Positions 18,940-23,474 of a DNA stretch of 23,474 bases are shown here, one piece after another (positions within the stretch are counted from its first letter, which is position 1; every line of letters starts with the position of its first letter). The notes under the pieces are model-generated. The model worked only from the letters and a program-made list of their open reading frames with translations, had not been told where the DNA came from and ran no database searches. Position numbers and translations under genes: made by a program. The stretch covers positions 2,476,613 through 2,500,086 of the forward strand of contig BFEA01000141.1 of NCBI GenBank assembly GCA_003427395.1. The letters run 5' to 3'. Source of the stretch: Chara braunii (taxonomy: Eukaryota > Streptophyta > Charophyceae > Charales > Characeae).

Positions 18940-19155
18940 AAAGGTGTAGATGTCCTAAGAGTAATGAATGAGACAAAACCAGGATGGTGTCTGCTCGAGA
19001 ATGTTTTCTCAATGAAATGGGAAGATAGATTTGAGATTACGAAGCACTTAGGAGAAGTTGTGCCTGTGTTCATCAATTCGAAGTGGGTGGCACCGCAGCA
19101 AAGGCGGCGGTTGTACTGGACGAACATCCCCCATCCGGAGCAAATGCAGAGATAA
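18940..19155 (+). pseudogene. DNMT3-like cytosine-5 methyltransferase fragment, motifs VI-VIII
   Basis: The frame is open for 71 codons from 18940 to TAA 19153-19155. It contains WCLLENVFSM, where Glu (18997-18999) of the ENV motif VI would protonate the target cytosine, and then EITKHLGEVVPVFIN and APQQRRRLYWTNIP, matching motif VIII and the following Trp-Asn segment. The spacing from ENV to the QxRRR segment matches animal and plant DNMT3 without gaps, which favours DNMT3 over CMT or MET1. GTAG at 18946-18949 could be a splice acceptor, giving an exon from 18950. Motif I and the catalytic Cys motif IV are absent from the window, so this is a partial gene or relic. A matching motif IX piece is on the opposite strand at 21116-21364. 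Confidence 0.75.
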
Positions 19156-19209
19156 TGCCCCAAGGGCCATATCTCTGCAATCCGGACTGCCCTCCTAGGA
19201 TCTAGGAGG
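19146..19209. other. Two adjacent hairpins after the methyltransferase fragment
   Basis: GCAGAGATA (19146-19154) pairs exactly with TATCTCTGC (19170-19178), with an inner GCCC/GGGC stem. CCTCCTAG (19191-19198) pairs exactly with CTAGGAGG (19202-19209) around GAT. The first hairpin contains the TAA that ends the fragment, so it sits at a possible rearrangement breakpoint. Confidence 0.7.
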
Positions 19210-20124
19210 GATGAGGTCATCATTGAGACTTGCCAGTCCCTACTGTTGCAGTCCCAACTTGGCGGCACATTTTCCTCCACCCATTCCTCCTCCCTTGTCT
19301 CATTCTCTCCCTTTTTCCCTCTTTTCTTTTTTATCTCTGTTGGGACAAGTGTCCAACAACTATTTCTCCTCTTTCTAGTCGTTGGACCCTGTCCAAGCTC
19401 TGATTTTGCAGCCGGCATGTGGCCGTTACACCTCGGACTACAGTAGCGGCACCCCCATGGTCCTAGGGGGCTCCGTTTAGTTGCCGCCGCTTCCAGTTTG
19501 AGGCCCCCTTGCTCCGATTTTCTCCGACCAGCCATTTCCTCATGTGGGGGCCCTCGGGACTTTGTTTTTCTTTGACCTGGCTGGTCCGGAATAACCTGGA
19601 CTGGTGGCCGGGGCCCCCTCACTGTCGCAACTCCCTCTTCTCTTTCCCCTTGACATCCCCCCCCGCCGGCGCTTGTCGCGGCGATACTTAGTATTTTCGT
19701 CCGGGGCTCCCGGCCCGGACGGCGCCGCCCATCAGATATTATTTTACTTCTTATTGTTATTATACTTGGTCCAGGTTCCCCTTGGGTCCTCCCAGGTATC
19801 CTCCGTCTTTCCCGTGTCACGCCTGCCGCTTACATTCCGTCGACAACTTCCTATCGACGCCCGACTTCTCCCCATCCTCTTATTACCTTAGTCCATACTG
19901 TTTTTCCGGCGTCATCCCGGGTGACGACCCGTTTTTCGTCGGGACATCATGCGTCCCCGTCGTTCAGTTGCCAGTTATTCCGCCGACGGCTCCCGACGCT
20001 TGGTCCCGTTGGTGGCTCCCGACACTTTGTCCCATCGGCACCTGTCTCGCTGGCGGTTTTGCTGGTACCGCAATTTTGCCTAGTCCCCCACGGTCCCCGT
20101 CACTAGTCCCGTGTCGGCACCATA

Positions 20125-20335
20125 GTTCTGCCTGGTCCCACGTGGTCCTTGACACTTTGTCCCGCCGGCACCGCGTCTCCTCCTTGGTCTCACACAGTTC
20201 TCGCCACTTTGTCCCGCTGGCCCCACACCGTCCCTCGGTCCCATGTGGTCCCCGACACTTTGTCCTATCGGTACCGCATCGTCCCTCGGTCCCATGTGGT
20301 CCCCGGCACCTTGTCCCGCCGGCACCACACCTTCT
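20125..20335. repeat. 51 bp minisatellite, about 4-5 copies
   Basis: Units share TGGTCCCATGTGGTCCCCG and ACTTTGTCCCGCCGGCACC. The last two are nearly identical at exactly 51 bp spacing (starting near 20229 and 20280). Weaker copies occur upstream to about 19995. Because 51 is a multiple of three, every frame shows a 17-residue peptide repeat, such as HRPSVPCGPRHFV on the plus strand. Confidence 0.75.
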
Positions 20336-20808
20336 TTTTGATGTTCCTGACGTCTTTCCGCCTCACTGCGGTCTCCTTCCCTTGTTCCCTTCGCGTCCGC
20401 ACGCCGTTCTTCCCCAGACGCGGGTCCTAGCTTAACTTGCGGCCCCCTCGGCCCTCTTGCCGCTGCGTCCTAGTGACTCATCTAGTCTGGCCACCTTTTT
20501 CCCCACGTCGGCGCCTTACATCCTGCTTCTTTTCTCTCTTTGCCGCGCCCCTCCTATGCTACTATTATCTTCCCAGCGGTCCTCCTCCGTTTTCGGGGGA
20601 AGGATCGCCTCCGCTATTTTCCTGCGGTCCTTTGCCGCTCCCTGTTTCAATAATTCCTTCTTGGTTCGAGGGTCTCGGCGACTTCGGGTGACCTCTAGCT
20701 CCTTAGTGTCGTCGCTCACGCCTTCGATTCCTCCAGCATTTCTGCCTCCGGTTTTCTTTGTCGTGCACAAATTGGTCATATACAGTCTCTCGAGTGACGG
20801 GAAGCTAT

Positions 20809-20865
20809 TCGGGACTCACCAGTCCCGACATATTCCCCCCACTCATTCGCGATGTCCTCATCGCG
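20809..20865. other. Tandem hairpins with 8 and 7 bp stems
   Basis: TCGGGACT (20809-20816) pairs with AGTCCCGA (20821-20828) around CACC. CGCGATG (20848-20854) pairs with CATCGCG (20859-20865) around TCCT. Both stems are perfect. No gene is near enough to suggest a terminator; an element end is possible. Confidence 0.6.
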
Positions 20866-21115
20866 CACCAGACCATAGTCAGTGGGGATTTTGGAGTGAT
20901 AGACAGACGGAGAAGGGGAGTGGGGTGGGACGGGTAGTTAGCTTGCCAGGGTTCTTTTTGTCTTTTCCCATTCTTTTCTTGGGGTTTTCCTTCAGTTCTC
21001 CGCCCCTTGGTGCGGAGGAGGGTACGGGGGGGTCGAAGTTTTTCTTCGGACTTCTCTTTTCTCCCTACAGCTTTGACCAGGTTGCTCATTTCCAACATAG
21101 GTCTGCCTCTATCTT

Positions 21116-21364
21116 TCATTCGATCGAGACACGAACTTCCTCTTCAGTCAACTCTGTATACCCAGCAGGGTAGCCCATAATTCTTTCGACTTCAGTAATA
21201 TGAAGCAGGCGAGGCTCTCCTTGCTTCATGCACTTAACTACTAGCATGCTGGCTTTATTCCCAGGGTGACAATTTGTTGTCATAACACCATTGATTTTCT
21301 CATTATATGCCTTGGCATTGTTGATAACAAATTGTAGGCAAGTTTTCGGCTGTGACTCAATGTC
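21116..21364 (-). pseudogene. DNMT3-like methyltransferase fragment, motif IX region, opposite strand
   Basis: On the minus strand 82 codons are open between TGA (21365-21367) and TGA (21116-21118). They show a CLQFVINNAKAYNEKINGV segment, then MTTNCHPGN, then HITEVERIMGYPAGYTEL. This follows DNMT3, where a helix is followed by a T-T-R/K-S-N stretch, a variable loop and a TEMER-x-FG-FP-x-x-YTD block (motif IX). The sequence would follow directly after the 18940-19155 fragment in a normal protein, yet lies 2 kb away in inverted orientation. No ATG is present. CACAG at the 5' side may be a splice acceptor, which would make this an exon. Confidence 0.7.
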
Positions 21365-21380
21365 TCATGGTGGAGGAGAT

Positions 21381-21416
21381 CTAGCCGTTTTTTGTGGGCT
21401 GACACAAAACGGCTAG
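21381..21416. other. Long hairpin
   Basis: CTAGCCGTTTT (from 21381) pairs exactly with AAAACGGCTAG (to 21416), and the stem extends through TTGTG/CACAA past a small bulge around a GGCTGA loop. It lies just outside the inner end of the minus-strand methyltransferase fragment. Confidence 0.7.
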
Positions 21417-22326
21417 CTCCGGAATGAGGTGGCATCAAAATGGAGGGAAAAACAAAGAGAGGAAAAGGGCAAAACTGAGTATTTGGCCCAAGACTTGGAC
21501 CAGATACACCAAAAAATTGAAAATTGAAGTTGAAGGCTCAAATTTGAGCCAAGGGGAGCTTGGGAGTAACTTCGAATAATGAGGGCAATGGATCTCAGCC
21601 AAATCCAAGGCTGAGATTGTGCCGCCACTTGGGAAAATGCAACGGCCTACCCAAAAGAGACCTAGATGTGGAAAAATACAAGAAAAGGGCCTTTAGGCTC
21701 TCAATTTTCATCAAAGGCTGCATTTTGGGTATGGGTATCCCAAAAAGAAAGGAGGCCAGGGTAGGCCAAGGGGTAGTCCGAAGTGGTACTTGCCTCTCGG
21801 ACTGCATGTACCTGGCCAAGATGAGGCCCAGGTACCACTAGGGAGGTCAAAACCTGAAATTTGGCCTTGGGGGTACCTCGGTCCACCTAGAGGCACTTGG
21901 GGAGGCCTAGAGGTTGGGCGGTGCACCAGTTTCAGCCTACATAAGCTGGAGGTGCAGGCCGCCACTCTCATTTGAGCATGAGAGGAGCCCATGCTGCCAA
22001 AATGAGTCCATGAGAGAATCCTAGTGGAGTAGAGCAAGGAGATAAGAGCTGGAGCTACCCTGAAGCCTGGCAATGGTGATAGGGTTGAGGAAGAAGGCCT
22101 AGAGGCTAGGAGGAAGTGAGGAGAGTGGTCCGCCATAGCCCTCACGCTGTGAGATAGAAGGAGAGGCTAAAAGGGGTCCCCTTAGCCCTCCTAGAGGGAA
22201 GGACTCCATAGCCTTAGAGATAGGAGTCTGCCATAGCTTGAGAACGAAAGTCGTACTCAAGGAGCTACAACCAAGCCTGGGACCTCATTGCTTGGAGACC
22301 AGCAAGAGGTGAGTGAAAGAGGAGGA
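21417..22326. other. Hairpin-rich stretch without a gene
   Basis: There is a 16 bp perfect palindrome GGCTCAAATTTGAGCC (21535-21550). Stems lie at 21592-21617 (ATCTCAGCC/GGCTGAGAT), 21723-21745 (TTTTGGG/CCCAAAA) and 21782-21839 (AGTGGTAC/GTACCACT). Another lies near 22163-22186. A strong donor-like AGAG/GTGAGT sits at 22305-22314, just before a pyrimidine tract. No protein or RNA gene is recognised. Confidence 0.55.
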
Positions 22327-22460
22327 AGTCTTCTTCTTTTTCTTTTTCTTCTTCTATTTTTTTCCTCTTCTAATTCTTTTTCTTCCTCCCCTTCTTCTTC
22401 TTCTTCTCCCTCTCTCTCTTTCTTCTCCGCCTCCTTCTCTATCCCCTTCTCCTTCCTCTA
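22327..22460. repeat. Polypyrimidine CTT/CTTTTT tract
   Basis: This is an almost pure C/T tract on the plus strand, made of CTT, CTTTTT and CTC units. The apparent ORF across it encodes only Phe, Leu, Ser and Pro runs. Confidence 0.9.
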
Positions 22461-22470
22461 GCTTAGACCA

Positions 22471-23474
22471 CCTCTCAAAACTTGTGTTTTGGCTGATTTT
22501 GATGCTTGTGTGTGTTGCGATTCATTCCGGGATACTTTGGTGAATTTTCCTCATGATAGATTGCTTACAAACTCATCTTTTGGTTGTCCTTTATGCTTGT
22601 GTGTGTTGCGATTCACTCCGGGATACTTCGGTGAACTTTCCTCTTGTGTAGATGCTCTCAATCTTGTCTTTTGGCTGAATTTAATGCTTGTGTGTGTTGC
22701 GATTCATTCCGTACTTCGGTGAACTTTCTCTTGTGTAGATGTTCTCAATCTAGTCTTTTGGATGAATTTGATGCTTGTGTGTGTTGCGATTCATTCCGGG
22801 ATACTTCGGTGAACTTTCCTCATGATAGATTGCTTCCAAACTCATCTTTTGGTTGTCCTTGATGCTTGTGTGCATTGCGATTCATTCCGGGATACTTCGG
22901 TGAACTTTCCTCTAGCATAGATGCTTTCAACCTTGTGTTTTGGGTGATCTTGATGCTTGTGTGTGCTGTGATTTATTCCAGGATACTTCTGTGAACTTTC
23001 CTTTTGTGTACATGCTCTCAAACTTGTGTTTTGGCTGATCTTGATGTGCGTGTGTTGCAATTCATTCCAGGATACTTCGGTGAACGTTCCTCTTGTGTCG
23101 ATGCTCTCAAACTTGTGTTTTGGCTGATCTTGATCTGTGTGTGTGTTGCGATTCATTCCGGAATACTTCGGTGAACTTTCCTCTTGTGTAGATGCTCTCA
23201 ATCTCATCTTTTGGCTGTCCTTGACACTTGTGTGTGTTGCGATTCATTCCGGTATACTTCGGTGAACTTTCCTCTTGTGTAGATGCTCTCAAACTTGTAT
23301 TTTGGCTGATCTTGATGTATGTGTGTGTTGCGATTCATTCCAGGATACTTCGGTGAACTTTCCTCCTGTGTAGATGCTCTCAATCTTATCTTTTGGCCGT
23401 CCTTGATGCTTGTGTGTGTTTCGATTCATTTTGGGATACTTCGGTGAACTTTCCTCTTGTGTAGATGCTCTCAA
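22471..23474. repeat. 91 bp satellite, 11 copies, continuing past the window
   Basis: The GCGATTCATTCCGG core, or its variant, is at 22517, 22608, 22699, 22786, 22877, 22968, 23057, 23148, 23239, 23330 and 23421. Spacing is 91 bp except for one 87 bp and one 89 bp interval. Each unit also has a TTTTGGCTGATCTTGATG-like block, GGGATACTTCGGTGAAC and CCTCTTGTGTAGATGCTCTCAA. Minus-strand ORFs of 60-120 codons through it are repeat translations. The array runs to the last base, so its true length is unknown. Confidence 0.97.

Larger units (their letters stand above)
19210..21115. other. Pyrimidine-rich stretch without a recognised gene
   Basis: The plus strand is C/T-rich, and several frames are open on both strands for 200 or more codons (for example plus 19782-20435 and 20457-21173, minus down to about 19160). 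The peptides are Pro/Ser/His-rich or Arg/Gly/Glu-rich with no motif. The minus strand has the purine-rich look of a retroelement gag leader, so an inserted minus-strand element is possible, but I cannot name a domain. Confidence 0.4.

Noticed and set aside
18903-19820. Minus-strand ORF of 305 codons
   Set aside because: It covers the plus-strand DNMT3-like fragment and then a purine-rich low-complexity stretch. The peptide is Arg/Gly/Lys-rich with no motif.
19782-21173. Plus-strand ORFs of 217 and 238 codons
   Set aside because: They are Pro/Ser/His-rich translations of a pyrimidine-rich strand with a 51 bp repeat. The second overlaps the minus-strand methyltransferase fragment antisense.

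Overview
The window looks like repeat-rich nuclear DNA from a large eukaryotic genome, most likely a plant or streptophyte alga. Three things suggest this: a long decayed Ty3/gypsy-type retrotransposon, fragments of a DNMT3-like cytosine-5 methyltransferase, and many minisatellites with little conventional gene structure. The species cannot be fixed from sequence alone; a charophyte such as Chara is a guess.

Layout. (1) 1-545: a 53-54 bp minisatellite, about 10 copies, then a (CT)n microsatellite (711-764). (2) 865-3550: no convincing gene. (3) 3591-15939: a plus-strand block that I read as one giant, degenerate Ty3-like element. It starts with four tandem, mutually homologous ORFs of unknown function (A 3591-4358; B 4417-5216, broken; C 5289-5996, apparently shortened; D 6207-6992). 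Then follow gag (7448-9004), a CCHC zinc knuckle in the -1 frame, protease, reverse transcriptase, RNase H, integrase with a GPY-type C-terminus (to 14883), and an acidic 3' ORF (15289-15939) with a SUMO-interaction-like motif. Pol carries about seven frameshifts, two in-frame stops, an Asp-to-Asn change at the first integrase catalytic position, and a 1 kb insertion in RT (about 11509-12525) that holds a decayed ORF of its own. I found no LTR pair.

(4) 15940-18940: non-coding, with minisatellites. At 17281-17318 lies a 38 bp Nextera mate-pair junction adapter between two identical 100 bp copies, followed by two N bases; the assembly is unreliable here. (5) 18940-21364: two DNMT3-like pieces in opposite orientation. 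Motifs VI and VIII are on the plus strand (18940-19155) and motif IX is on the minus strand (21116-21364). They lie about 2 kb apart, with hairpins near both inner ends, as if the interval had been inverted. (6) 21365-22310: hairpin-rich, gene-free DNA. (7) 22320-22460: a pyrimidine tract. (8) 22471-23474: a 91 bp satellite, 11 copies, running off the right edge.

The best candidate for something undescribed is the retroelement architecture: a tandem family of accessory ORFs before gag plus a SIM-bearing acidic ORF after pol. The inverted methyltransferase pieces come second.
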